From NCBI RefSeq assembly GCF_009650435.1, contig NZ_VVIP01000008.1:124001-188000 (forward strand): DNA of 64,000 bases, read 5' to 3'. The position numbers and the translations under genes are program-made. This document shows, one piece after another, positions 26,661 through 35,047 of this stretch; position 1 is the stretch's first letter; each line of letters starts with the position of its first letter. Under the pieces are notes generated by a model, which saw nothing but the letters and a program-made list of their open reading frames with translations, was not told where the DNA came from and made no database searches. The DNA is from Foetidibacter luteolus (GTDB lineage: Bacteria > Bacteroidota > Bacteroidia > Chitinophagales > Chitinophagaceae).

Positions 26661-27182
26661 ATGCATATATGGACATTTCATTTCAGGCCATTACTTGCCT
26701 GCATGCTGCTTATTTCGTTTTCAAAGAAATTACAGGCTCAGCAGCCACAAACATATCCACGGATAGTGGGTTATGTAGGTGTCTTACATCCCATTGTATC
26801 TTTTAGCAGCGAGAAGCCGCATTACAATTTTGATGGCAGCTACACCGGTGGTTTGCCCACTGGCATCAATATCTGGAAAAGTGCGAAGATTGGATTTTCT
26901 GCTGAGTTTGTACCGTTCATCCGTTCAGAAAAGGGCGCCAGCAAAATGAATAATTTCCTGTTTCATCCGGGAGCGCTTTTCGGCCTTGGAAAAGGTTACA
27001 CACTTGCTGCAAGGGCTGCGTTTGAAACTTCCGGAAGGTATGGTTTCACACCTGTACTGAACAAGATTGTCGCAAAAGCTAACGGCTACAACTGGTTTAT
27101 TGCCGTTCCGGTTCCGGCACGCTTTGGTAACAATCAGCCCTCATCCATTGGCATTGGCTTCCAGTTCGGTATTGTCTTTTAA
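26661..27182 (+). CDS. Small outer-membrane beta-barrel-like protein
   Basis: A 173-residue protein with a signal peptide (hydrophobic LLACMLLISF, cleavage near LQAQ at about residue 27). The rest alternates hydrophobic and polar residues with glycine-rich turns and ends in FQFGIVF, a terminal aromatic typical of outer-membrane barrels. It is too short for a transporter and probably forms an 8-strand barrel. I recognise no family. It sits inside the chr cluster, 17 bp upstream of a ChrB-like gene, so a link to metal-oxyanion resistance is suggested only by position. Confidence 0.68.
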   Translation: MHIWTFHFRPLLACMLLISFSKKLQAQQPQTYPRIVGYVGVLHPIVSFSSEKPHYNFDGSYTGGLPTGINIWKSAKIGFSAEFVPFIRSEKGASKMNNFLFHPGALFGLGKGYTLAARAAFETSGRYGFTPVLNKIVAKANGYNWFIAVPVPARFGNNQPSSIGIGFQFGIVF

Positions 27183-27199
27183 CCACAAAGCTTGCTGTT

Positions 27200-27676
27200 A
27201 TGAAATGGATAACAAGGGAAAGACCCAAAATTGACCGTGTCGCCTGCCCCTGGCTGGTTAAACGTTTTATAGATCCTGCCGCTGAATTTGTGTATGTTCC
27301 CAAAGAACAGGTCTTCCGGCAGGCATCATTGCTGGAAGCGATACCGTATGACATACCGGGCGCTGAGTATAGCCACTATGGAGAGGAATGTTCCTTTGAT
27401 TACTTTATCAAAAAGCATGGTATCAACGATCCGGCGCTCCTGCAAATTGCCATGATAGTCAGGGCCGCAGACACGGACCGCTTTGATCTTGCACCTCAGG
27501 CGGCAGGGCTGTGGGCTATTTCCGCCGGTCTTTCCCAAAACTTCACTAACGATCACCAGATGCTTGAAATCGGGATGAAAATTTATGATGCGCTCTATAG
27601 CTGGGCCTGTTTTGCCCAGGATGAAAAACATAACTGGAACCCGCTTTTACTTAAAAGCATAACCAACAACACATGA
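27200..27676 (+). CDS. ChrB-like chromate resistance protein (stand-alone domain)
   Basis: A 158-residue Chrome_Resist/ChrB_C domain protein, beginning MKWITRERPKIDRVACPWLV and containing the histidine/aspartate-rich stretches YSHYGEECSFDYFIKKHGI and RAADTDRFDLAP. It is a clear paralogue of the N-terminal half of the ChrB-AraC fusion at 25736, without a DNA-binding domain. The stop overlaps the start of the DUF1259 gene by 4 bp (ATGA), which indicates translational coupling. An enzymatic or sensory role in chromate resistance is known only loosely for the family. Confidence 0.87.
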   Translation: MKWITRERPKIDRVACPWLVKRFIDPAAEFVYVPKEQVFRQASLLEAIPYDIPGAEYSHYGEECSFDYFIKKHGINDPALLQIAMIVRAADTDRFDLAPQAAGLWAISAGLSQNFTNDHQMLEIGMKIYDALYSWACFAQDEKHNWNPLLLKSITNNT

Positions 27677-28635
27677 AAAACACAATCGGCCTGCTATTCA
27701 TTGCTACGCTATTGGGCTATGGATGTAGCCAAACACCGGCTCAACGTAATGCTGTTCAGGCAGTCAAAAATGATTCAACAACTATCGCCTGTCCTCCGGG
27801 AAGCAGCAAACTCGACATTGCCAAAATTGAACAGATCACCGGGATAAAAGGGGTGGAAAAAAATGGCGAGTATAAGATTACCGTACCCCAGCATGACTTA
27901 AAAATAGAAGTGGATGGTTTTAAGATTATTCCTGCCATGGGGCTGGGGAGCTGGACCTGTTTTACACCGTGTGGAGACAGCGCGATGGCGATGGGTGACA
28001 TTGTGTTAACAGAAACAGACCTGGCCCCTGTTCAAAAAGAAGTAATCAGGCAGGGTTTTGCTATTACCGCTATCCACAATCATTTCGTACGTAACCACCC
28101 CAATGTTATGTACATGCATATTGAAGGCAAAGGGCCTCTGGACAAAGTCGCCACCAGCGTAAAAGCCATTTTCGATAAGGTAAAGGAGGTTCGCGGACAT
28201 GATCCCAAAGCAACTGGCGCCGACAGCGTCATAAATACCATCAATATACCGGAGCTGGATGGAATCATCGGTGCTAAGGGTGAGGCTTCGAAGGGCGTGT
28301 ACAAATACACTATCGCACGGCCGGATGTGCCCTTGCAGGAGCATGGCATACCTGTCAGCAGCTTTGCGGGATTCAATACCTGGGCTGCCTGGCAGGGAAC
28401 ACCGGAAAAAGCGGCCGTAGCGGGAGATTTCGCCATGTTGGAAAATGAAGTTGAGCCGGTTATCAGGGCGCTGGTAGAAAACGGGATAGAGGTAGTGGCC
28501 GTCCATAATCACATGGTGCATGAACATCCCCGCATCTTTTTCCTGCATTACTGGGGAGTAGGACAGGCCAGGCAACTGGCAAAAGGATTAAGGACAGCGC
28601 TTGATCAAACAGGTAAAGGCTTCGCTACCCACTAA
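27673..28635 (+). CDS. DUF1259 (LppY/LpqO-like) lipoprotein, duplicated domain
   Basis: A 320-residue envelope lipoprotein: the signal peptide ends in a lipobox LGYGC with Cys18. Two tandem halves of the DUF1259/LppY fold follow, each with a histidine-rich core: HNHFVRNHPNVMYMH in the first and HNHMVHEHPRIFFLH in the second. The paired HNHxVxxHP motifs look like metal-binding sites. The function is not established. It overlaps the ChrB-like gene by 4 bp and lies upstream of chrA, so it is likely a periplasmic component of the same resistance module. Confidence 0.88.
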   Translation: MKNTIGLLFIATLLGYGCSQTPAQRNAVQAVKNDSTTIACPPGSSKLDIAKIEQITGIKGVEKNGEYKITVPQHDLKIEVDGFKIIPAMGLGSWTCFTPCGDSAMAMGDIVLTETDLAPVQKEVIRQGFAITAIHNHFVRNHPNVMYMHIEGKGPLDKVATSVKAIFDKVKEVRGHDPKATGADSVINTINIPELDGIIGAKGEASKGVYKYTIARPDVPLQEHGIPVSSFAGFNTWAAWQGTPEKAAVAGDFAMLENEVEPVIRALVENGIEVVAVHNHMVHEHPRIFFLHYWGVGQARQLAKGLRTALDQTGKGFATH

Positions 28636-28694
28636 CGAATAAAGGGCTCATAGAAAAAATGCCTGCCTGGCATCGCATAAAATTATTCAAAAAG

Positions 28695-28840
28695 ATATGG
28701 GGCTTTCGGTTACAGTATTTCAATTGGACTATAGTTCCGGCTTTTCACTGCAACTCCGCTACCGGCAGCGCTGCATTCCCCATTCAGGGGGCCAGGAGGT
28801 AGCGGGGTTTCCGTTTCAATCCGGCAGCCAGTCAGGCTTT
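28695..28840 (+). repeat. Dispersed repeat family R5, intact copy
   Basis: A GGGGCTTTC block, then AGTTCCGGCT, and a right end GCGGGGTTTCCGTTTC followed by AATCCGGCAGCCAGTCAGG. The same order occurs at 38208-38460, where the right end is interrupted by a 123-bp insertion. This copy holds TCCGGCAGCC only once (28820-28829), so it shows the uninterrupted target sequence. It lies within the 476-bp spacer 28636-29111, which contains no gene. Confidence 0.8.
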
Positions 28841-28901
28841 ACCGCGTTACCCGGCTTAGGGCTTTACGCACATCCCTGGTGTACTACCCTACCTAACTAA
28901 T

Positions 28902-29064
28902 TATACTGCACGCCCCATAAAACTGTGCAAAGAAAAACAGCCAGGCTGCACATTGCCGAATAGAATTACCGGGCGTACAAGTGAGTGACACAACAGGCGT
29001 CTTATAGTAGCACTATAGCTGGCCACCAAAAAATGCTGCACAGTTTTATCCGGCAAACAGTATA
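28902..29064 (-). mobile_element. MITE-like element R4, right copy
   Basis: A 163-bp element bounded by TATACTG and CAGTATA, opposite in orientation to 20560-20723 and alike over the whole length. It ends 47 bp before the chrA start codon. The two copies bracket the MFS-to-DUF1259 stretch. No transposase gene lies between or beside them. Confidence 0.85.
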
Positions 29065-29111
29065 ACCGGCTAGGTACGGATTTTTACGATGAACCTAAAA
29101 AATATTGTTGT

Positions 29112-30290
29112 ATGGCTACTACTCAAAACAAGGCTAACTACTCATTGAGGGATCTTTCGATATATTTTTTAAAACTTGGTACCATTGGTTTTGGAGGCCC
29201 TGTAGCCCTGGTAGGGTATATGCACAGAGACCTGGTTGAACAAAAAAAATGGATTACGGAAGAAGATTACAAAGAGGGGTTGGCACTGGCGCAACTGGCG
29301 CCGGGCCCCCTGGCAGCGCAACTGGCCATCTACCTGGGCTTCGTACATTACCGCATCATAGGAGCTACAATTGCGGGCTTTGCCTTTGTTATACCTTCTT
29401 TCATTATGGTTGTATTGCTTGGCATTGCTTATGTAAGGTTCGGAGGGCTGCCGTGGATGCAGGCGATATTTTATGGTATCGGCGCCGCTGTAATCGGCAT
29501 TATTGCTATGAGCTGTTACAAGCTCACAATTAAATCCATCGGCAAATTCAACAAGTCTTCTCTGCGGTCTAAATGGCTGCTATGGGTGCTTTATGGGGCA
29601 GGTATTATCATTACAGTCATCACTCAATCAGAAGAAGTTTTATTTTTCATTGGCGCAGGGCTGGTTTATATGTTTATTAAAGCTCCGCCCAAATGGGCAA
29701 AGAAAAACGTTGCCGCTAATATAGTACTCCTACAGGTTAGTACTTACACCGCCGACTGGGGGCTTCTGGGTAAAATTGGATGGTTCTTTACCAAAGCAGG
29801 CGCTTTTGTTTTTGGCAGCGGCCTCGCCATCGTTCCGTTTTTACACGCAGGTGTAGTACAAGAATATGCATGGCTTTCCGAACAGGAATTCCTGGATGCA
29901 GTTGCCGTTGCTATGGTTACACCTGGACCAGTTGTTATAACCGTCGGATTTATTGGTTACCTGGTAGCGGGTTTTCCGGGAGCAACAGTGGCAGCGCTAG
30001 CCACATTTTTGCCTTGTTATCTTTTTACTGTATTACCGGCGCCATATTTTAAGCGTATTGCCAAAAATCAATCTGTTAAAGCTTTTGTGGATGGTATCAC
30101 AGCCGCTGTGATAGGCGCTTTGGTCGGCGCTGTAATTGTGATTGCCACCCGCAGTATCTATGATGTACCTACAGCACTTATTGCGGTTACAAGTTTATTA
30201 GCGTTAATCTACATCAAAAAGCTGCAGGAGCCTCAGCTCATCCTGGTTGCCGCATTGATAGGCTTAATGCTTAAGATAGGGTTTGCTTGA
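29112..30290 (+). CDS. chrA: Chromate transporter ChrA
   Basis: A CHR-family membrane transporter, 392 residues, long form with two homologous halves. The first has GTIGFGGPVALVGYMHRDLV (about residues 19-38) and LAQLAPGPLAAQLAIYLG; the second has KAGAFVFGSGLAIVPFLH (about 227-244) and VAMVTPGPVVITVGFIGY. ChrA exports chromate, conferring resistance, and the family can also handle sulfate-like oxyanions. It is separated from the ChrB/DUF1259 genes by an R5 repeat and an R4 element but reads in the same direction. Confidence 0.93.
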   Translation: MATTQNKANYSLRDLSIYFLKLGTIGFGGPVALVGYMHRDLVEQKKWITEEDYKEGLALAQLAPGPLAAQLAIYLGFVHYRIIGATIAGFAFVIPSFIMVVLLGIAYVRFGGLPWMQAIFYGIGAAVIGIIAMSCYKLTIKSIGKFNKSSLRSKWLLWVLYGAGIIITVITQSEEVLFFIGAGLVYMFIKAPPKWAKKNVAANIVLLQVSTYTADWGLLGKIGWFFTKAGAFVFGSGLAIVPFLHAGVVQEYAWLSEQEFLDAVAVAMVTPGPVVITVGFIGYLVAGFPGATVAALATFLPCYLFTVLPAPYFKRIAKNQSVKAFVDGITAAVIGALVGAVIVIATRSIYDVPTALIAVTSLLALIYIKKLQEPQLILVAALIGLMLKIGFA

Positions 30291-30525
30291 TCTGCCTGTT
30301 TTTACGGCGACAATGAGCCTGCAGGATTTACTAATAGATGCCAGTGATAACTATCGTTATGATGACAGTGGAACTTACTCACAGATAAGTATAAGAATGT
30401 GAGTGGTGTGAGCAATAATGGCCTTCAGATATCTGCAACAGGTGCCGCCACCTGAAAAAAAATAAGGTTCCTGATAATCAAATCAGTAAGTGGTTGTAAC
30501 ACTTTCAGCCCGGTCCGTAAAAGAA

Positions 30526-30634
30526 GAGGCTGTCTCAAAAGAAAAATTAAAGCTTTGAGAATCGCCTAAACGAAAATAAACTCCATCGGGGATACGAATA
30601 AAAAAAGGCTGCTCAATACTTTTGAGACAACCCT
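30526..30634. mobile_element. Short element with ~15-bp inverted ends (IS remnant or MITE)
   Basis: GAGGCTGTCTCAAAAG (30526-30541) and CTTTTGAGACAACCC (30619-30633) are near-perfect inverted repeats about 110 bp apart. GGCTGTCTCAAAAG-type ends are common on IS elements of Bacteroidota. There is no coding capacity inside. The right end with its T run could also act as a terminator for the flanking genes. The rest of the 376-bp spacer 30291-30666 appears empty. Confidence 0.6.
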
Positions 30635-30666
30635 TTTTTGCTTTATCCAAAACGTATAGATGGGGG

Positions 30667-31551
30667 TTAGTAAGTCTTTTCGGTGGCTAATACGGGTTGA
30701 GGGTTTCCCTGGGGGCGATGGCTATGCCCTTTTTTTGCTTTCAGCAGCACTTTGCCAATTTTGTGATAAAGCGGCGTGGGACTGTCGGCTTTTTTAGGTG
30801 CATAAGCGCCTGTAACAAACGGAATATACATAACCCGTCTTCTGCTTTGTTCACCATAATACGGCGACTGCTGTACCCTATGCCATAAACGGCCATCATG
30901 CACAGTGAGGTCTCCCGCTTCAATATCAAAACCTATTTCCTTGGGATCGGGCCTGTTGTCTATAAAGTATTTCTTTTTAAACAATAGTGAGAAGATGCCC
31001 TGGTTGTGTGTGCCCGGCAAAATTCTCAGCCCTCCTTTTTCTTTCGGATAATCATCCAGGTGCAGCCCTACATTCAGCATTGGCATAATGCGGCTGCCCA
31101 GAAAAAGATCACGTGGGCTGTCTGTATGCCAGCCCAATTGCTTGTACGCACTGTCTGGTGTGTTTATATAATGATTAACCACAAGCCCGTCTTTTTCATT
31201 TTCGCCAATACGGCCTTCATAAGGCTGCAATGGTTGTAACAAAGGTTGAAGCCGCGGATCTTTCAGAAAGTCTCTGAAGAGCTTGCTGTAATGGGATGCA
31301 AAGGCAAAGCGCTGAATAAAAGTATCGCCGTTGCCATCCCTGCCAAATTTAAGTGGTATGCCATTTACAGTATCAATTCCTTTTTCAAGCAGCAACTGTT
31401 GGATGTTGTTTAATTCCTGTAGAAAATGTTGAACTGTTTCCCTGGGTAAAAATTGTTTAAAATGCAGGTACCCGTTTTGTTGAAAGAATTCAGTTTGATC
31501 CTGGGTTATTTGTAAGCCTGCTTGAAAATTGTGCTGTGTGGTTTCTGGCAT
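30667..31551 (-). CDS. Phytanoyl-CoA dioxygenase (PhyH) family oxygenase
   Basis: A 294-residue Fe(II)/2-oxoglutarate-dependent dioxygenase. The iron triad is His142 and Asp144 (GWHTDSPRD) with His224 (RLWHR), and a conserved arginine follows in QSRRRVMYIPF for 2-oxoglutarate. The N-terminal QNGYLHFKQFL segment is typical of PhyH. I start at the ATG at 31551; a further 36 codons upstream have no family match. The substrate is unknown. The surrounding sulfur-related genes and the shared operator upstream (31744-31760) make oxidative release from an organic sulfur compound an attractive inference. Confidence 0.86.
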   Translation of the reverse strand: MPETTQHNFQAGLQITQDQTEFFQQNGYLHFKQFLPRETVQHFLQELNNIQQLLLEKGIDTVNGIPLKFGRDGNGDTFIQRFAFASHYSKLFRDFLKDPRLQPLLQPLQPYEGRIGENEKDGLVVNHYINTPDSAYKQLGWHTDSPRDLFLGSRIMPMLNVGLHLDDYPKEKGGLRILPGTHNQGIFSLLFKKKYFIDNRPDPKEIGFDIEAGDLTVHDGRLWHRVQQSPYYGEQSRRRVMYIPFVTGAYAPKKADSPTPLYHKIGKVLLKAKKGHSHRPQGNPQPVLATEKTY

Positions 31552-31743
31552 AAAACTGGTTTTATGTTTATAGTAAGAGTAATAAAATAATTGCGTAGAA
31601 AAACTATTTGCAGAGCGGGGATTAGGCGGTAATACAACAACAGCCAGGGCAGGAGCCACTACTGAGGCTGGCAGAGTGTTGACAATATGATAACCGCATT
31701 TGCATGCTGCAAAGCAAGGAAAAAATTCTTATAAAAACAATAG

Positions 31744-31760
31744 TCTACAAAAATTGTAGG
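31744..31760. promoter_or_regulatory. Candidate operator O1 (TCTAC-N7-GTAGG) upstream of the dioxygenase gene
   Basis: A 17-bp near-palindrome with the 5-7-5 geometry seen at 34890, 35074, 43198 and 43240. On the minus strand it is followed by TTG-N20-TTGCTTTG, a plausible promoter for the PhyH gene. On the plus strand a TACATTTG -7-like box lies at 31790-31797 for the thioredoxin-fold gene. It could therefore serve both divergent genes. Confidence 0.6.
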
Positions 31761-31924
31761 AAATTATTTTTCCCTTTGTTTTCAAGGGTTACATTTGCAT
31801 GATGCAGCATTTTAATTTTTGCAAAACTTAAAAATGCATGTTATAGTTAAATGACAGATTTGGTTGTTTGGTATAAGCCGTAAACGAAAGAAATGCTGCG
31901 GGGTGCAGGTTATGATGTTGCGTA

Positions 31925-31995
31925 AAGCGGTGCAGTACAAGAGTGCGACGCAACGATGCTCAATGGTAGTTAATGCTGCCGGGCCCATAAAAATT
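31925..31995 (+). repeat. Dispersed repeat family R1, copy in a 5' leader
   Basis: GTACAAGAGTGCGACGCAAC followed by GATGCTCAA, then GCTGCCGGGCCCATAAAAAT. It matches the copies at 49591, 57524 and 60199. It occupies the leader of the thioredoxin-fold gene, which argues against an upstream translation start for that gene. The remainder of the 501-bp spacer 31552-32052 holds operator O1 and nothing else that I can identify. Confidence 0.85.
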
Positions 31996-32052
31996 TTGTA
32001 CCTGTTGAAAGTAATTGCGAAGAGCTGTTTAAAAACCAGAAATCATTGTTGC

Positions 32053-33303
32053 ATGATAAGAAGAATTTGCCTGGCTCTTGTTTTTATACTGGCAAGGTTT
32101 ATTGCTGTTGAGGCGGCTGGTACTAAACCCGTATTAAAAACGGGAATATGGAAAGCTGTATTGCAAAGGCCGGATGGGCAAGAGATTGTTTTTAATTTTG
32201 AAACTGCCGTTGAAAATGGCCGGCAGGTAATGTATGTACTGAATGCAGGCGAACGTTTGCTGGTTGACAGTATTAAACGCCGCGGCGATTCAGTTTGGAT
32301 ACAAATGCCCTTCTTTGCGTCGGGGTTTTCATTGGCTGTAAAAGCAGGTGGGATACTTGAGGGCTTATACATTAAAAATTACGGAAGCCGCAAACAGGAA
32401 ATTCCTTTTTATGCCAGCTATAATAACAAGGAAAGGTATGCATTGCGCCGTGCACCGGCTTATGATATATCTGGCCGGTGGTCAGTAAATTTCGGTACAC
32501 AGAATGACGCGGAATCCAAAGCTGTAGGTGAATTTCAGCAGGATTCGCTGGGGAAAGTAACAGGTACCTTTTTAACAGCCACAGGCGATTACCGTTACCT
32601 GGAAGGCGCTGTTGCAGGTGACAGCCTGAAGCTTTCTGGTTTTGATGGCGGACATGCTGTTTTATTTACTGCCCGGCTGCAGGGCAAGGATAGCATTGCT
32701 GATGCTCATCTGTATTCCGGCCTTTCATCTCACGAAGTATGGACGGCAAAGAGGAACCCTGCTGCGCAGCTAAACGATGAATATAGTTTTACGCAACTGC
32801 GTGAAGGGGAAAGCCGTCTTGATTTTAGCTTTCCATCCACTACCGGCAAAAAAATTTCGAATAATGATGAATATTATAAGAACAAAGTTTTGATTATACA
32901 GATACTTGGTTCCTGGTGCCCCAACTGCATGGATGAAACGGCCTTTCTTAGTGATTATTATAATCGCAACCGGGCAAGGGGAGTAGAAGTACTGGGCCTT
33001 GCTTATGAACGGTCAACGGATTTTATGGAATCCAAAACCGCATTGGCGCCATTTCAGAAAAGATTTAATGTAAAGTATCCATTTTTAGTAACAGGTGTTG
33101 AAGTTTCTGATAAAAGAAGAACGGAAAAAACATTGCCGCAGTTAGAGAGTATCAGGTCTTTTCCCACAACAATATTTATTGATAAAAAAGGTGTGGTAAG
33201 AAAAATTCATTCCGGCTTTAGTGGCCCTGGTACTGGCAAACATTATGAAGACTATAAAAAAGAATTTGAAGCATTGGTTGATAGCCTGCTAAATGAGGGT
33301 TAG
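32053..33303 (+). CDS. Secreted TlpA/thioredoxin-like protein with N-terminal accessory domain
   Basis: A 416-residue envelope protein. The signal peptide (MIRRICLALVFILARFIAVEA) is followed by about 230 residues of beta-rich sequence without a family that I recognise, then a C-terminal TlpA/AhpC-type thioredoxin fold. Its redox motif is WCPNC (Cys289/Cys292) in QILGSWCPNCMDE. Such proteins reduce disulfides in the periplasm. I chose the ATG at 32053, because an in-frame extension to 31864 would translate an R1 repeat. It is divergent from the PhyH gene and may share operator O1. Confidence 0.87.
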   Translation: MIRRICLALVFILARFIAVEAAGTKPVLKTGIWKAVLQRPDGQEIVFNFETAVENGRQVMYVLNAGERLLVDSIKRRGDSVWIQMPFFASGFSLAVKAGGILEGLYIKNYGSRKQEIPFYASYNNKERYALRRAPAYDISGRWSVNFGTQNDAESKAVGEFQQDSLGKVTGTFLTATGDYRYLEGAVAGDSLKLSGFDGGHAVLFTARLQGKDSIADAHLYSGLSSHEVWTAKRNPAAQLNDEYSFTQLREGESRLDFSFPSTTGKKISNNDEYYKNKVLIIQILGSWCPNCMDETAFLSDYYNRNRARGVEVLGLAYERSTDFMESKTALAPFQKRFNVKYPFLVTGVEVSDKRRTEKTLPQLESIRSFPTTIFIDKKGVVRKIHSGFSGPGTGKHYEDYKKEFEALVDSLLNEG

Positions 33304-33366
33304 TTGCGTGTTGAACATTTGGTGTCTGTTAAATAAAATTCTCTAAGTAATGCACAGGCGGGTCGA

Positions 33367-33690
33367 TTATTTCACCGCCTGTTTTTCCAGTTGTACCAGT
33401 AATGGTTTGGTTGTGTCTGCAACAGTAACCTCAGAAGTTTCATACAGGTTGTGCTGTATGCTTATTTTAACAGGCAATGGTTGGCAGGTTCTTAACTTAA
33501 ATTGGCCATTTACATCACTCAGCGATTCTTCTTCACCCGCTATAGCAATAATGTACGCTTTATTTACCGGCCTGTTGTCATTCCTGCTTATAATAGCGCC
33601 TTTGATAGTGTAGGCCCTTGCAGGGGTGACAGGTTTACTAAAACCAAACAATAAAAAGTTTGCGGATAATAGGATAACCAGCTTTTTCAT
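33367..33690 (-). CDS. Small secreted carboxypeptidase-regulatory-like domain protein
   Basis: A 107-residue exported protein: a signal peptide (MKKLVILLSANFLLFGFS), then a single CarboxypepD_reg-like beta-sandwich (YTIKGAIISRNDNRPVNKAY ... LSDVNGQFKLRT). This fold usually heads TonB receptors; here it stands alone, so it could be a trimmed remnant or a small surface adaptor. It lies 34 bp after the PIG-L gene stop on the same strand and is likely co-transcribed with it. I start at the ATG at 33690, where the signal peptide begins. Confidence 0.75.
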   Translation of the reverse strand: MKKLVILLSANFLLFGFSKPVTPARAYTIKGAIISRNDNRPVNKAYIIAIAGEEESLSDVNGQFKLRTCQPLPVKISIQHNLYETSEVTVADTTKPLLVQLEKQAVK

Positions 33691-33724
33691 ACTAAGTATA
33701 TTTATGTATAGCAAGGTTTACCAG

Positions 33725-34633
33725 TTAGTAAGTTTGCCTTGCATAAGGCACCTGCTTTAACTGGCTGAAAAAAGTTCTGCATTTCTCCAGGCCTTCGTTT
33801 CCGTTTTGTTTAAAGTACCAGAATTCTTCGTAGTCCCCATCGTTCATTGTCATCTGAGTTGCCCCCTGCGATTTATGTTCTGCTATTTCCCAGTTGGCAA
33901 TTACCTTGTAGTTAACGCGGTTGCCATAACTGAAAGAGGCTGTTCTGTCTGTTCTGAATAGGGCTGTATCTGTAAGTGTAGCTGTTTCACTATAGTTTCC
34001 GTAACCGGAAAATTTAAAAGTGCTGTCTGCTTTATTACGTACAAGCGCCCCTAAAACAAGTGGTTTTTTATCTGCGGGAAGGGAGCTAATGGTGCTTAAC
34101 GCCAACAGGCTGGCAGCTTTATGCTGCCCATGCTGCGAAGGCTCCGGCAAAACGCAAATGGCGTAATCGTACTTGTTATCCGTTAAAACCTTTGCCAGCT
34201 TTTCTTTTATTGATGATGTATTCCAGCTTGTATCCAGCGGTTCTTTTTCGTCAAGGCAAAAGCGGCTGTCTACCTGTTCTGCAAAATAATAGTTAGATAC
34301 GCCAAGTATCTTGCCCGCATTCATCAGCTCTTTTTTTCTTATGCCCGGCAGCCTGCTCCTGCCGCTTTTTTCATCCGTAAGTTTAACGCCATATACCTGT
34401 TCTGCCAGTGTGGAATACTTGTAGCCGGCCTCACCATTCGTGATTACAAACAAGTCAACCGTTCCCTGCAATTCCCTGGCTATTTTGTATAAGGTTACAC
34501 AAAAAATGCTCTCATCATCCGGGTGTGCAACAATTGCCAATACACGTGGGGACGTGCTTTTATCCTGTCCATGCAGTACCTGCGCACACAAAAAAAGTAT
34601 TGCTGTTAAAAAAATGGTTACTTGTTTGTTCAT
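33725..34633 (-). CDS. Secreted PIG-L (LmbE-like) deacetylase
   Basis: A 302-residue zinc N-deacetylase family protein. The signal peptide is at residues 1-22 (MNKQVTIFLTAILFLCAQVL). The metal motif AHPDDE covers residues 36-41, and the distal HGQHK histidines lie in the second half. Known members remove N-acetyl groups from GlcNAc-containing conjugates, including bacillithiol precursors, but the signal peptide places this one outside the cytoplasm, so it is unlikely to be a BshB enzyme. It is followed by a small CarboxypepD-like protein and preceded by tRNA-Cys. Confidence 0.86.
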   Translation of the reverse strand: MNKQVTIFLTAILFLCAQVLHGQDKSTSPRVLAIVAHPDDESIFCVTLYKIARELQGTVDLFVITNGEAGYKYSTLAEQVYGVKLTDEKSGRSRLPGIRKKELMNAGKILGVSNYYFAEQVDSRFCLDEKEPLDTSWNTSSIKEKLAKVLTDNKYDYAICVLPEPSQHGQHKAASLLALSTISSLPADKKPLVLGALVRNKADSTFKFSGYGNYSETATLTDTALFRTDRTASFSYGNRVNYKVIANWEIAEHKSQGATQMTMNDGDYEEFWYFKQNGNEGLEKCRTFFSQLKQVPYARQTY

Positions 34634-34678
34634 ACAGTTTATTCATACCGGCAAGCTGTATAACAATAGCTGCTGTTG

Positions 34679-34749
34679 AGGTCATGGGCGGGTTCGAACC
34701 GCCGTATAAGGTTTTGCAGACCATTGCCTCGCCTCTCGGCCACATGACC
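34679..34749 (-). tRNA. tRNA-Cys (anticodon GCA)
   Basis: Read on the minus strand, the acceptor GGTCATG pairs with CATGACC and the D stem is GCC/GGC. The anticodon loop CTGCAAA gives GCA, with one T-T mismatch in the anticodon stem. The T arm is GGCGG-TTCGAAC-CCGCC. The discriminator is U, as expected for tRNA-Cys. CCA is not encoded. Confidence 0.95.
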
Positions 34750-34889
34750 ATTTACTAATGCAAATAATTCTCAGCTAATTAATTAATTCGTCTTCTAACA
34801 ACAAGAGGAGCGGCCGCTGTATGCAACGGGCAAAATGTAACACAACACCTGGGATAAACGGTTAGTGTAATTCATAACCTCATTTATAT

Positions 34890-34906
34890 TCTACTAAAAT
34901 GGTAGA
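34890..34906. promoter_or_regulatory. Candidate operator O2 (TCTAC-N7-GTAGA)
   Basis: A perfect 5-bp palindrome with a 7-bp AT-rich centre (TAAAATG), 203 bp before the TonB receptor start at 35109 and 141 bp upstream of tRNA-Cys on the other strand. It has the same geometry as O1 and O3-O5. Apart from this and O3, the 359-bp spacer 34750-35108 seems empty. Confidence 0.6.
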
Positions 34907-35047
34907 CAAATATAATGCAGTTTAAATAAGCAAAAAATTAATTCTGCCCGTGGTTGGTAAAATTATTTTAAGTTGTTACTATCTGGCGTAGCGTGGCAAA
35001 AGTTTAAACTTTTGGCATTATAAAATGTTTAACAGCAACAAAAATTA

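Noticed and set aside
28697..28900. 67-codon gene
   Set aside because: It lies entirely over the R5 repeat. The matching repeat at 38208 does not keep the frame.
31864..32052. N-terminal extension of the thioredoxin-fold protein
   Set aside because: The extension translates an R1 repeat and would put the signal peptide inside the protein.
33725..34633. Bacillithiol-pathway deacetylase (BshB)
   Set aside because: The protein has a clear export signal, whereas BshB works in the cytoplasm on GlcNAc-malate.
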